From positions 5,898,446-5,962,445 of the forward strand of contig NC_063261.1 in NCBI RefSeq assembly GCF_019578655.1: DNA of 64,000 nucleotides, in the 5' to 3' direction. Below the pieces are notes generated by a model that saw only the letters and a program-made list of their open reading frames with translations, was not told the origin of the DNA and searched no databases. This stretch comes from Ricinus communis. Lineage: Eukaryota; Streptophyta; Magnoliopsida; Malpighiales; Euphorbiaceae. This document shows positions 22,355 to 33,480 of the stretch, piece after piece; position 1 is the first letter of the stretch; each line of letters begins with the position of its first letter. The translations under genes were made by a program, and so were the position numbers.

Positions 22355-23294
22355 TGATACGAACTCAAACCAAATACGTTCAAACACTAAGATGAGCAAT
22401 GGTGAGAAACTCAAACTGATAAATACTCTCCCTATTTAAGAGGAAGCACCCTTACCAATAAGTTCGAATTGTCGCCCCAAGATCTAACTTGAAAGTTTGC
22501 AATTGATTATGGAACTAACAAACTTAGCAATAGAACTACTAAGCCTTTTAGTTATAAATAGATGAAGAATGTTCAAACAACCCAAGAAACTAATAAAAAG
22601 TTAATTCATTGATCAAACATGTAGATGTGAAACTAAACTAAACAAGTTAATTTAATCTCAAGAAATTCAAGAGTTAACAACTCTAGGAAAATAAACTTCA
22701 TTCAAAATGATATATTGATCTAATCCCTTTGGCTGAAATACATAGCTCTATTTATAGAGTCTTGAAATGATTCTAACCTTAAAAGTACTAAGAGATAAGC
22801 AATAAAGAATCAAACCCTAAAAGACTCCTAATGTACGGCTGCCTCCTTTAGAATTTTAGGAGATAAAACAATCTAGAATAAAACTCCCTAATTAAGATAA
22901 ACAATAAAGAAACAAATAATTCTATATAATCTCTATCTTGTAAAGAGATATGTGGTTGCCTCCTTCTAGAAGCATAAGTGGCGCTGCCTCCTAGGGTTAA
23001 GTGAGACATCCCATGCTTCTAAAAACCCTAGGAAGACTTGTTGACTTTGATCTTTGACCTTTGACCTTGACCTTGTTCCATGACTAGAAGCTAAGCTTCA
23101 TTAGTAGCAATTAATGTTACTATCTTCAAGGCTTTGTCATCATCATCAAAACACCATCATTAGCCATCTTCAAAGCATGCTCCAAGTAAGAATTTAAGGC
23201 TTGCTTGAACTTCTTACTCCTTGCTCGTGTCATTGGTCCTTCATAAGCTAGTGGGCCCAAACTAGTTGACTTAGATGCATCCATGGTTGCATCA
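22355..23294 (-). repeat. Full 5' LTR of the CRM-like element
   Basis: This 940-bp LTR on the minus strand runs from TGATGCAACC to GTTCGTATCA. CTATAAATAG at about 22747-22759 is the TATA box. Its U3 (22774-23294) has no partner in the truncated 3' LTR. Confidence 0.92.
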
Positions 23295-23299
23295 CCATT
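23295..23299. repeat. Target site duplication CCATT (right)
   Basis: It is an exact copy of 17040-17044. Confidence 0.93.
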
Positions 23300-23476
23300 T
23301 TACACATTCTTAAGGTTGTATGATTAATTAAGGAGTTTTAAGCATCACTTTCTGAAATTAATTAATCAATGATAATTTTTTAAGTGTAAAAATACTATCT
23401 ATGATAAGCAAAAAATTCCATTCACTTTTATACATATCCATACCAATTTTCACAAGGTAGATGCTCCATCAAGGCC

Positions 23477-23929
23477 AAATCTTTGGACTTAATATCCAAT
23501 TGGTACCAATACTTTAATTTTTTTTTCTTTTTTATACCAATATTTCTATTTTCTATTTCAAATTAGGGTACTTAATACTTTTTCGACCTATTTTTGTTGA
23601 TATGATAATTAAAAATAAAAGTTCTTAATTAATTCACCATACTTATTAGTAATTTTTCATTTTAAGAATGTAGAATCCACCTTTCTAAATTCTTTTGAAA
23701 CTATGCATTTGGAGGTAGGCCTATATGCTTAGTAAGATAAGTTATTAGTGAGTTGACATTGCTAATTCAATGAATCAATTAAGAATATTTTTTTCCAATG
23801 GCTGTATCAACAAAAATAGATTGAAAAGGTATTAGGCACCCTAAATTAAAATAGAAAATAGAAGTACTAGTACCAAAAAGAAAAAATATTGAAGTATTAG
23901 TACCAATTGGATATTGAATCCAAAGATTT
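23477..23929. mobile_element. Foldback / MITE-like element with long inverted repeats
   Basis: About 125 bases at 23477-23602 pair with 23804-23929 in inverted orientation (AAATCTTTGG at both ends), with visible mismatches. The 200-base centre has no ORF. Size and long arms fit a non-autonomous DNA element. No clean target duplication was seen, so the superfamily is open. Confidence 0.75.
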
Positions 23930-24160
23930 AGTACCACTAGACTAATTTACCCCAATTTTCACACAATCCACAAGGCTGAATAACCAACTTATTGTTTTGG
24001 CCAAAAATTCCAGTATCTAACATATGCTAGATACATAAGCTCAACTACCACAAATATATCAATAATCACTTATAAGCTAAAAAATCATTTCACATATATT
24101 ATTTCCTAGTCATTTTCATCAAAGATCCATTCTTGAATAATATTTTAGCACAGGCCAAAA

Positions 24161-24660
24161 TTATTCAGTAAATTTTAGGCTAAAATTCTAAATGCTAGAT
24201 ATTAATTCTAACCATTCCTAAATAACAAAATCATGGAGTCCAACCATTTTTCATTTATATTCCACCTAATTTGATCCAAGTTCATGATTGAAGAACTCTA
24301 TAATTGAGGTTTTTACATTTGTCGTCGTGTTCATAGCAAAATTAGGTGGTATCCAAAAAATATCACCCAAGCTTCAAAGTTTCAGAACCATTAGAAAATC
24401 ATTCTCCATAATTATTCAGTAAATTCTAGGCTGAAATTCTATACGCTAGATATTAATTCTAACCATTCCTAAACACCAAAATCATTGAGTCCGCCCATTT
24501 TTTATTCACATTCCACCTAATTTGATCCAAGTTCATGATTGAAAAATTATAAAATTAAGGGTTTTTGTTTGATTTTACATTTGCCGTCATGTTCGCGGCA
24601 AAATTAGTCTCCAATAATTATCAGCCAAACTTCAAAAAATTTCAAAATCCGTGATAATTT
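24161..24660. repeat. 251-bp tandem duplication
   Basis: TTATTCAGTA at 24161 recurs at 24412. Both units continue with 'GCTAGATATTAATTCTAACC', 'CCACCTAATTTGATCCAAG' and 'GCAAAATTAG', with scattered differences. It is non-coding. Confidence 0.8.
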
Positions 24661-25290
24661 TTGTTGTTTTATTATTTTTGGCGATTTTATTCTAGTCTAA
24701 ATTTTATTTTTATACTAAACACCAAAAATTGCCAAGAATAGTAAGTAGTTGAATTTAATTCACCAAAAATTTATAAAATATTAAGATTTTCAGAAACACC
24801 AAAAAATCACTCATTAATTTTAATTATTTTATTATTTTTGGTGATTTTATTTTATCTTATATCCTATTTTTAGCCTTAATTTCAAAATTTGTCAAGAATG
24901 GTAAAAAGTTAAAATTAATTCATCAAAAATTCTAAAACAATTTTAAAATTTTCAAAATACCCAGAAATCATTTCCCATATTAATTTTAATTATTTTATGA
25001 CTGTTAATAATTTTGTTTTTGCCTAATTCCTATTTTTGGGCTTCAATTCAGGAATTGCTAAAAATCATAAATAATTAAAATTAATTTCAATAGAATTCCA
25101 GAAAATTACATCAGCATCATACAATAATTTAATTTATTTTAATATTTTTAGTAATGAACCTTGGGCTGAGAATCAATTTCTTAACTAAAATCACAAAATT
25201 GCTAAGAATATTCAATAAATAGAATTAATTCAAAATTTACCAAAATTCCACATGCCCATCATCAAACATAAAAAAACTCAGAATTTTTGT
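24661..25290. repeat. Degenerate ~160-bp tandem repeat, four units
   Basis: Units start near 24671, 24831, 24991 and 25141 with 'ATTATTTTTGGYGATTTTA' or a decayed form. Each contains an 'AATTGCYAAGAAT' and an 'AATTCAYCAAAAATT' stretch. Together with the 251-bp pair just before it, this looks like the repeat-rich part of an LTR or a decayed satellite. Confidence 0.65.
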
Positions 25291-26640
25291 GCAAGAAAAT
25301 CAAGATTACATCAAAATAATTAGATATTTGCATTAAATACGTATTTTTCTCAAGAAATTGCATAAAAAATCAAAAAATGGACTATTATCGGGGCTGCTAG
25401 TGATGGTGTATGGTTGGCTAGAGATAACTGACGAATGAGAAAGGTCTAGTCGAGAAGTGGTGACCGGTGGTGGCTGGGTTGGTGGCGCATGGTGGTTGTG
25501 CATGCGTGTGGAGTCGCCTGCATGTGTAACATGCATAGAAATTTCTGTTTCGTGCGTAGAGGGGCTATGACCAGCAGCAAGACTGTTGTTCGACGAATGC
25601 CGACGCTGGTGGTAGTCGTGATGATATGGCAGCGATGGTGTGATATTGATGCGGATCCAATAAGCACAATCAAAGTCTTTGAATTGCATGAGATTTTATA
25701 TATGGCAAGATTATTTGGAAGAAATCAGTTTGCCTTATTTAGGCAAATTCATGCAATTCGGATATCAAATGCTTTAGTGTAAGATCCAATTACGAATGAA
25801 AGTATGGATGTACAACACTAGTGGATTTAGAGTGTGACATGATGGATAAATACAAGTAAACATCAAGCCCAAGCTTGGCCGAACCTTGCATGATCATTTA
25901 AGCTTGTTTTTGGGCTTATTTAAGCCATAACGCACTTTAGACCTTGGAAGGAAGGGGGCAACCGAATTTCCCAAAAAGGAAGCTCTAAGAGGCTCCACTT
26001 TGATGCTTCCTTGACCTAATGGAATGTCTATACCAACGAGAAAAAAATGGGCAACCCTTATTTACTTATTTAAGAATATATCTTTCTTAATTAGGATTGA
26101 CTACAATTGTAAGCTTCTTATTTTGTTATTTGGAAGTTTTATATTATTTTTTTTAGAATAGGTTTTATTATTCCCTAATTAAAAATAGTTCCTTATTTTG
26201 TTATTTAGAGAAACTTTTATTTAGTATATATTTTAGTTTATTTCTAATTAATTTATTTCCTTTTTGCAAATAGAAAATTAGATTATGTCTTTATCTATTT
26301 AAACCATATGTAATCGAATGACACAAGTTAATTGATCATTGTTGAAATAAAATTATTGTAAGATGATTCTTATTTGGTTCTTTTGAGGACTTTTTAAACT
26401 TATCAAGAACTTGTTCTTATGGCGTTCATCTTGACTTATCACTCGCCTTCTGCCTTTCTTAAGTGTGGTGTCTATAATCTTTCTTATACCAAGGTTCATG
26501 ATACAAGATTATCTTTGGGTTAAGGTCTTTTTATAGTTCAGATTTAGTTTTTTTGGAATCTATTTCCAATTCCACGTATTGGATCTTGTCACAAGTTGGC
26601 AAGGTTCACATCATTGTGATTTGGCAATAACTTTTTGTTA
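25291..26640. other. Unassigned AT-rich region, possible LTR
   Basis: The open frames here (for example 25333-25689 minus and 25489-25782 plus) overlap each other and lack motifs. The part 26400-26640, with 'CTTATCACTCGCCTTCTG' and 'CCAATTCCACGTATTGG', resembles U5 of plant LTRs, perhaps the missing 3' LTR of the Tat-like remnant. No partner copy exists in the window to prove it. Confidence 0.25.
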
Positions 26641-27150
26641 GTGTTTGGATGAGTTTTTTTTATGTTATGTGGGTAGAGAAAATAGATACTTGGAAAATAA
26701 AGAAGAGAAAAATAAAGAAAAAAATAAAAATAATATATTGAGATATATGGGGGAGTGTTTACAAAAAAAAAAAAAGAATTGTAGCATAGTAGTACAAATT
26801 TAGTTAAAGGAGTGTTTGGTTGGAGAAATTATTTATCGGCTTATTTTCTTGTTTTAATTAGATTTATTTTTTAAATAAATTTCTAATTAAAATAGAACAT
26901 ATCTTTTAAGATTTTGTATAAGAAAAAATTAGTAGTACATATAAAACAGTGTTTGGTTAGAGAAATAATGGATTTCTTTATTTTAATTGGATTATTTTAA
27001 TTAAAATAAGATTTTTCTTTAATTATTTTGGGAGAAAATTAAGTGGCTATAAGATTAATTTCTAATGGAGTATTTTATAGGATATTTGGGACTTAAAATA
27101 AAATACTTTATTTTTTAAATATTAAATTCTTCCATCATTAATTAACTTTT
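26641..27150. repeat. AT-rich units with GTGTTTGG(A/T)T
   Basis: GTGTTTGGATGAG near 26643, GTGTTTGGTTGGAG near 26812 and GTGTTTGGTTAGAG near 26950 each start an AT-rich unit of about 140-170 bases. They are strongly degenerate. Confidence 0.45.
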
Positions 27151-28560
27151 TCTCTATTATTTTTTGCCGTAATTATTTATAATAGATGCTAAAAATATTT
27201 TTTAGGATCTATCCATACAAATAAGATTTGCAACTTAATTGTATGCGAGGGGCAATTGTTTACATCCAAATTTTACATTGACCTAAGCCCATTAAATTTG
27301 GTCAAGCCTATGGAGAAAGCTTATTTGAAGTTGACCCAAAATCTGAAGCCTGTGGATTTCAATCCATATCCAGATTCTTGGCCATGTTAACCCACTGGCC
27401 AAAGATTGGTTTGATAATCCTTAAGGACTATTAACATGTGATAAATGAGGAAGTGAGAAGGTGGAAAGTAGTTATAGAATCATTTGAAAGATTGGAGCAA
27501 GTTTTTGGGAAGTATGGAGGAAGGAATGCAAGTGTAATCCAAGATTAAAGTATTGTGGAAGTAAAGCATATCCAAAAAAAGAAAAAGCATGTTAATGTTA
27601 TGTGACAAAGTGTTGAGAAGGGTAAGGAAGTGGAGCAAGAAAGTTACATTATCAACATATACAAAATGTGAAAAGCAATAGTACATGCTCCTAATATGGG
27701 GAGTTAATTGAGGACCAAGATAAGGATAAAAAATATGCCAGAGCATCTTTCATGCCATATAAGTTTATAAATGGATAAGGATCCCCTAGTGAATAAATCT
27801 CACTTAACAAATCAATCAAATCAAAACAAATCTAAAGTCTATAAACTTTATCTCTATCTTTTATTATTTGATTAAAATGCTATCAATAGATTCGACAATA
27901 ATCTTTAGATTAGGAAATGTTAAGAACTTTTAGGAATATAATATATGAGCTCTAATAGTTATGAACTCGTATATCACTAACCTAGAAACCCACTAACAAA
28001 CTGAATCAAACCCTAAGATTACTCTATATCATATTATAAAGTCGATCAATAGAATTAGAACCTATAGAAAACTAAGTCCTTTAAACCCTAATCCTAGCAT
28101 GCCACAAATATAGATCAAATCTTAGATAAGTGTTAAATACATTCAACAAGAATATAAGAATTCAAGCAAAGGTTGTTAAAACAATGAAATACCATTAATA
28201 ATCAAAACTTAATGTAATATACAGCTTGATTCAAGTTAAATAGACTCGAAACAAACTCTAAAAGACAACTAATAGAAAAAAGATTAATCTGCTCTAAATA
28301 AATTTAATATTTAAGAATGAAACTAAACCAAGGCCTACAAGCATAATTCGGTCTAAATTGGTTTTTTATAAAGTCTAATTTTGATGCTCCATAATAGTTA
28401 TAGATCTTGGACCTTCAAATGGACTCTCATTCCTAGCCCAATCTTGTATATAGCCAACTAAGGCCTGTTGCAACTTCTTGACTCTAGACTTTGTTATTGA
28501 GTCTTGTGGCAATCCTAGCCCATCTTTAGCATCCTTAGCTTTCCTTGCATACTCATCATC
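27151..28560. other. Unassigned sequence
   Basis: No convincing gene. A stretch with 'GGGGCAATTGTTTACATCC' (about 27250) looks LTR-like. A short minus frame at 27480-27746 is hydrophobic but has no family signature. It ends at the 3' end of the older gypsy element. Confidence 0.25.
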
Positions 28561-28589
28561 AAGCCCATCATATTCAAGCTTTTCTTATG

Positions 28590-28836
28590 CTAGCTCATTC
28601 GTATCAGTCCCTCCTTCTTTTGGATGATTTGTCCATGAATCAAGCTCGCCATCAACATTAAAAGATCAGTAACTTTAAAAGTGCCACTTACATTATACTC
28701 ACCTTGTAAGTCTATCTTATATGCATTATCATTGATATTCTCAAGAACTTGAAATGGACCAGCACCCTTTAAACTCAATTTTGATTTTCTTTGGTTTGGG
28801 AACCTTTCCTTTCAAAAATGGGCCTAGACCCAATCA
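28590..28836 (-). pseudogene. Gypsy integrase C-terminus
   Basis: The minus frame reads 'GAGPFQVLENINDNAYKIDL' then 'GEYNVSGTFKVTDL', the GPF/Y module at the end of gypsy integrases. Just upstream 'HFRKERFPNQ' is visible. The Cassandra insertion at 28842 separates it from the charged helix at 29761-29830. Confidence 0.85.
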
Positions 28837-28841
28837 CCAGG
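28837..28841. repeat. Target site duplication CCAGG (left)
   Basis: CCAGG is repeated exactly at 29715-29719, flanking Cassandra. Confidence 0.95.
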
Positions 28842-29241
28842 TGTGATAGCCTGACCGAGAGAAGAAGTCTGATGAGGCGGGAAGTGGACGCCGGGGGAAA
28901 GATAGGATGCCTGAAACAGGAGCAGCTTTTGGCAGGCTTCTAGGATGGTAGCACTCTAAAGTATGGAGGTACATGAATGAATCGAATTGCATATCGAAAT
29001 GGGGCGGGGAATGGTTGATAACATATATGTAAAGTGTTGGAACTAATCATATGAGGCGCCTTTTGGTTGTTTGCCTGTGGAGTTGTAGGAACTCTAAAGT
29101 TAAACGTGCTTGGTTCAGAGAAATTTCAAGATGGATGACCTCCTAGGAAGTTCTCGAACCCACCAAATGGACAAAACTGTGAGGCCAATGGTGGCCAAAA
29201 AGCAGACAATATCTCATGTGATCTGGTTCTGGGTTGTTACA
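28842..29241 (+). repeat. Cassandra 5' LTR
   Basis: The 400-bp LTR begins TGTGATAGCC and ends GGTTGTTACA. The 5S-like segment lies at about 29086-29156. Confidence 0.93.
29086..29156 (+). other. 5S rRNA-derived segment in Cassandra LTR 1
   Basis: AGTTAAACGTGCTTGG (29098-29113) matches the 5S box A region with one change. AGATGGATGACCTCCTAGG further on matches the intermediate element and box C with two changes. The 5' third of 5S is poorly kept. These are the internal Pol III promoter parts. It is not a functional 5S gene. Confidence 0.9.
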
Positions 29242-29312
29242 AATGGTATCAGAGCAGTACCCCTTTAGCAGATGTGTGGTTCGAGGACAAACCAGGTGGA
29301 AGTTGGTGGGCA

Positions 29313-29714
29313 TGTAACAGTCTGGCCTAGAGAAGTAGTCTGATGAGGGCGGAAAGTGGACGCTAGGGTAAGGATAGGATGCCTGAACAAGGAGGGGCTT
29401 CCGGCAGGCTTCTAGGATGGCAACACCCTAAGATACGGGGGTACATGAATGAATCAAATTGCACATTGAAATATGGTAAGGAATGGTTGATAACATATAT
29501 ATAAAAAATTGAAACTAATCATGTGAGGCGCCTTTTGGTTGTTCAGCTGTGGAGTTGTAAGAACTCCAAAGTTAAATGTGCTTGGTTTAGAGAAATTTTA
29601 GGATGGATGACCTCTTAGGAAGTTCTCAAACCCGCCAAAAGGACAAAACCATGAGGCCAGTGGGGGACCAAAAAGCAGACAATATCTCATGTGATCTAGT
29701 TCCGGGTCGTTACA
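29313..29714 (+). repeat. Cassandra 3' LTR
   Basis: The 402-bp LTR runs from TGTAACAGTC to GTCGTTACA. Its 5S-like part at about 29557-29628 has AGTTAAATGTGCTTGG and GGATGGATGACCTCTTAGG. Confidence 0.93.
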
Positions 29715-29719
29715 CCAGG
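29715..29719. repeat. Target site duplication CCAGG (right)
   Basis: It is an exact copy of 28837-28841. Confidence 0.95.
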
Positions 29720-30640
29720 GTTGAACACAACTTTCTTTCTACCTTTGTTTACCCTTTTAGCTATCCTTCCATTAGCTTCTCAATCCTATCTTTTACTTGT
29801 TTATGCATCTTCTTCACTAAATTTGCCTTAGAAACACCTTTAATACTAACAAGCTTATTAATAGGCAAAGGAATCCAATCAATTGGTAAAGTATGTATAT
29901 AAACAGCCCTATTATAAGCAAATTCAACATATAGCGATAAAAATCTTCCCAAGACAGATTCCTAGAAATTAAAGCATGAAGCAATTGCACCAAAGTTCTA
30001 TTAACTACCTCAGTTTGACCATTTGTTTGTGGATGACAAGTAATAGAAAACAACAACTTAATGCCTAATTTGGCCCACATTATACGAGAAAAATAACTCA
30101 AACACTTTACATCCCTATCATTAATAATGGTCTTAGGTACACCATGTAAACGCACAACTTCTCTAAAGAACAATTCAGCAATATGATATGCATCATCTAT
30201 TTATGATAAGGAATGAAATGACTCATCTTACTAAATCTATTTTCAATAATAAATATGTTATCTTTAGCATTTCTAGTTCTAGGAAAACCAAGTATAAAAT
30301 CCATAGAAAAAATCAGTCTAAGGCATATCAGGAACGGGTAAAGGTGCATATAACCCATGGGATTTGACTTTGGATTTAGTCTGCATGCAAATGGCACATT
30401 TATAATATACCCTTTGTACATCCCATTTCATGCCAGGCCAAAAGAAATGCTTGAAAATAATATCATAGATCTTACTTACACCAAAGTGACCTATTAATCC
30501 ACCACCAAGTGGCTCCTTAATCAATAACACATGCAAAGAGCAATTTGGCACACATAATCGGTTTTTCTTAAATAAAAACCATTCAAACACATAGAAATCA
30601 TCAAAAGGAGCTCCATTATTACATACACCATACACTTTAC
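29720..30640 (-). pseudogene. Gypsy integrase, zinc-binding and catalytic core
   Basis: From high to low coordinates: 'GGGLIGHFGVSKIYDI' with 'CAICMQTKSK' (zinc-binding part), 'MDFILGFPRTRNAKDN' (first Asp), '[14 protein letters not shown]' (second Asp) and '[20 protein letters not shown]' (Glu). The frame breaks near 30190 and 29820. It would join cDNA to chromosomal DNA. It continues into 28590-28836 beyond Cassandra. Confidence 0.85.
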
Positions 30641-30649
30641 TGAAATCTA

Positions 30650-31090
30650 AATCGTCAACATACAGTTCTTTTATATACTAAGATCTCGATAGCTTAGAAT
30701 CAAGAGTATTAAGAAGTGCACACCTTCGAGATAAAGCATTAACAACCACATTTTTCTTACCTTTGTTATACTTGATCACGTATAGAAAGGTCCCAACAAA
30801 TCCCATCCATTTTGCATGCCTTCAATTTAGCTTGTCTTGCCTTTGAGATGCTTCAAAGATTCATGATTTGTATGTATTACAAACTCTTTGGGCCATAAAT
30901 AATGTTGCCAAGTTCGCAATGCACGAACTAATGCATATAGCTCCTTATCATATGTTGGGTACCTCAATGTTGCACATTTAGTTTCTCACTAAAGTAACAT
31001 ATGGGTCTTCCCTCTTACATCAAAATAGCCTTAACTCTAAAACCATTAGCATCACACTCAATCTCAAAGATCTTATCAAAGTTAGGTAAA
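30650..31090 (-). pseudogene. Gypsy RNase H remnant
   Basis: Broken minus frames show the start of RNase H opposite about 31030-31060 ('CDANGF' type) and the later '[10 protein letters not shown]' end near 30730-30750, with Asn where catalytic Asp is expected. Its position between RT and integrase is standard. Confidence 0.65.
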
Positions 31091-31740
31091 ATCAATAAAG
31101 GTGCATTATACAATTTATCTTTAAGTAAATTAAATACATGCTCTTGTGCATCACTTTAATGAAACCTAACATTCTTTTCACTATCTCATTCAATAGTGCG
31201 ACTAAGCTACTAAAGTCCTTAATGAACTGCCTATAAAAACTAGCCAAACCATGAAAACTTTTAACTTGGCTAATGTTTGAGGTATCAGCCATTCTTTGAT
31301 AGCTTTAATCTTTTCTTCATCAACCTCTAAACCATTAAAGCTAACTACAAAGCCAAGAAAAATGACTCGATCTAAAAAACTACACTTTTTAAGATTAGCA
31401 AACAACCTCTCCTTCCTAAGAACTTCTAAAACACATCTAATATGAAAAGCATGATCATCAAGATTCTTAGAATAGGTCAAGATGTCATCAAAATATGTAA
31501 CTACAAATTGACTAAGAAATTTATGCAACTACATGGTTCAATAATCTCATGAATATACTATGTGCATTTGTTAATCCAAACGGCATAACTAACCACTCAT
31601 ACTGACCATATTTGGTCTTGAATGCAGTTTTCCACTCATCTAAAATTTTCATACGAATCTGATACTATTTACTACCAAATCTATCTTAGTAAAAAGACAT
31701 GCACCAAGCATATCATCTGATTTCAATAGGCTAGTCTATT
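31091..31740 (-). pseudogene. Gypsy reverse transcriptase, fingers deleted
   Basis: Visible are '[20 protein letters not shown]' (about 31640), 'FGLTNAHS', 'VVTYFDDILTYSKNLDD' with the catalytic YFDD (about 31480-31500), and 'VKSFHGLASFYRQFIKDFS'. Compared with the RT at 18959-20008, about 60 residues between the 'GLPP' region and 'FTKID' are missing, so the deletion took the fingers and part of the palm. Confidence 0.82.
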
Positions 31741-32980
31741 TAGTATGGCAGCCCCTGGCACAAATTCGATTTATCTTAAATACCCCTTTCAGAAGATAAA
31801 CCCAATTAGCATATCTTCGGAGGAGACATCATCAAGCTCCTACAAAAGGTTAGCAAACATACTCGGCAAGGAAAGATCAAGGTCATTAGTGTTCAATTAA
31901 ACATCCTTATAAGTAACTAAAAACACTATCAAATTAGTATACAATCCATGTCTAATCTCACCTTCTATAGCCAATAAACCAACCTTTTTTTATTTAGGTT
32001 TTCTAATTTGATTGATTACCATTATCTTTACCATTCTTGGGTGGTTTAATAACAGCTTAGCATTTTCAGACTCAACCCTTTCTTTTTCTATCTTACAATA
32101 AGGCTTATGAAATTCTAGCCTTCCCACTTGTTTCAATCCCGGTCCATAAAGCTTTGGAACCACATCCCTTACTACTTTCATATCCATCACCTAATGTGGA
32201 GGTTAAACAAGAGGTCTTGGTTGATATCCTCTATCGTTTAACATCCTTAGAGGCATATGCCCCCAACATAGGATTTTGCATTCCTTCTTGATAATACATC
32301 ATGAGTTGATTAACAAGATTAGTAGCTGTAAAAATTTGGTAAGGTAACATAAGTCTACCTATATGAGGGCGACTAGTAGGCACAACTCCTCTTAGTAAGC
32401 TTTCATCCCTCTTATGAAGGGGAACATATTTTTCATCTGGAACAAGTTGGCTAGGGGCCTTGGAGCATCATTCCCCTCTTGAGAACTTGTGGAAGATTGC
32501 CCCTCTTATTCTCCAATTGCATTCTGTCCTACAGTTTATGACAAGACATCTTCACCTCTTGGCCTAGGATTTAGTTGCGTTAAACTGGAAGTAACTTTCT
32601 CAGTAATGTTAGACATGGTGGTGCTAAATTACTGCATCAAATCATTAGTTGCTTTCTTCTAGCTCTCCATGAGGTTCCTATGAGCCTTTTCCATATAGTT
32701 GCAAGCAGCCTCCCCTTGCATCCTAAAAACATCAATCATAAGGTTAGTATCAGAAATTTGAACTAAAGGTAAAACATCATTATGTCCCCCAACAATAACA
32801 TTTCCTGTAGGAGGTATTAGCGCCTCATATGGCTGAACATCTTGAGGCGCCATGTTCCTTTCTGTTTGTTCCACAATCTAGGAACTAAACCTTCTTGTAC
32901 TGTTTCATCAGTAGTGACTATGGTGTCTTAAGACCCCATAACATCTTTTCACTAATACTTCTTGTTTTGGGTGCCATGAC
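31741..32980 (-). pseudogene. Gag/protease region of the older gypsy element
   Basis: Short frames include 31990-32190, the most basic one, and 32659-32874 with 'LVQISDTNLMIDVFRMQGE'. A likely start is the minus-strand ATG near 32976 ('MAPKTRSISEKM'). A 200-base part (about 32340-32560) recurs at 55750-55957. No protease DSG loop could be found. Confidence 0.5.
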
Positions 32981-33010
32981 AACTGTGTCCTACTCGGCGT
33001 GCTAAGAATA

Positions 33011-33480
33011 TGTTTGGTGAAAATTTTGCTAAACTTGCCACATATGTAGGTCATGAATTGTTGTAATTACTATGCCTTTGAATTGGCTTCTTAATTATAT
33101 TCTTTATGAATTCCTAAGCTCTCTTAACAATTTGCTTAGATCCTCAAGAGATACTACAAGATTTAAGTGAATTGTAGGAAATGTTTATAAGGGAATAAGT
33201 TGGAAGACTTGTATTTAATTTGCTAGAAATTCGAATAAACGAGTGTTTGAAATAAATATAAATACAAGACAATAATTGAAAGAAATATTCTGTGAGAAAC
33301 TAAAGCTTTGAAAAGTATTTGTTGAAAATTTGTATTGAATAATCTTGATTTTATGCAGTGTAGTAGTTGTTGATTGTTGATCGTAGTCCATCTATTGATG
33401 TTTGTTTCTGCTTTTTATAGGAATCTCCAAATTTTAGAAAAGTTGCTTCTACTTTTGGTGCCATAGAGCCCCATTATCTC
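33011..33480 (-). repeat. Probable 5' LTR of the older gypsy element
   Basis: It starts (plus strand) TGTTTGGTGA at 33011, next to the primer-like site. A minus-strand TATA-like CCTATAAAAAGC lies at about 33410-33421. The upper end is not defined because no second copy is present. Confidence 0.4.

Larger units (their letters stand above)
17045..23294 (-). mobile_element. CRM-like Ty3/gypsy element with truncated 3' LTR
   Basis: The minus-strand element has a full 5' LTR (22355-23294), an initiator-Met primer site, gag, protease, RT, RNase H and integrase, and a 3' LTR reduced to 419 bp. The CCATT target duplication is intact, so both outer ends are original. The missing DNA is an internal deletion from the integrase C-terminus into the 3' LTR. 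The RT wording and Met-type primer site point to the chromovirus/CRM group; this is a judgement by eye. In about 125 aligned LTR bases I count about 10 differences, so it is clearly older than the element at 3796. All frames carry stops. Confidence 0.85.
28842..29714 (+). mobile_element. Cassandra TRIM retrotransposon
   Basis: This complete 873-bp element has LTRs 28842-29241 and 29313-29714 (TGTRA...TTACA), a Met-type primer site 2 bases after the first LTR (TGGTATCAGAGC, 29244-29255), a purine-rich tract before the second LTR (about 29296-29311) and CCAGG target duplications. Both LTRs carry a decayed 5S rRNA sequence, the defining trait of Cassandra. It codes for nothing and depends on other elements' enzymes. 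It sits antisense to the integrase it splits. Confidence 0.95.
28560..33010 (-). mobile_element. Older gypsy element (CRM-like), split by Cassandra
   Basis: The minus-strand remnant has, in order from high to low coordinates, a gag start (about 32976), protease/linker, RT with a deleted fingers region, RNase H, integrase, and an integrase C-terminus now separated by Cassandra. It is related to the element at 17045-23294 (same RT and integrase phrasing) but more decayed. A primer-like site 'TTAGCACGCCGAGTAGGAC' lies near 32983-33003 and an LTR-like segment begins at 33011. No 3' LTR was found. Confidence 0.75.

Noticed and set aside
25333..25782. Host gene suggested by overlapping open frames on both strands
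   Set aside because: The frames are His/Ser- or Val/Met-biased, overlap antisense to each other and have no motif; the surrounding DNA is AT-rich repeat.
29086..29156. A functional 5S rRNA gene
   Set aside because: The first third of 5S is not kept, several conserved bases differ, and the segment lies in a Cassandra LTR and is repeated in the second LTR.
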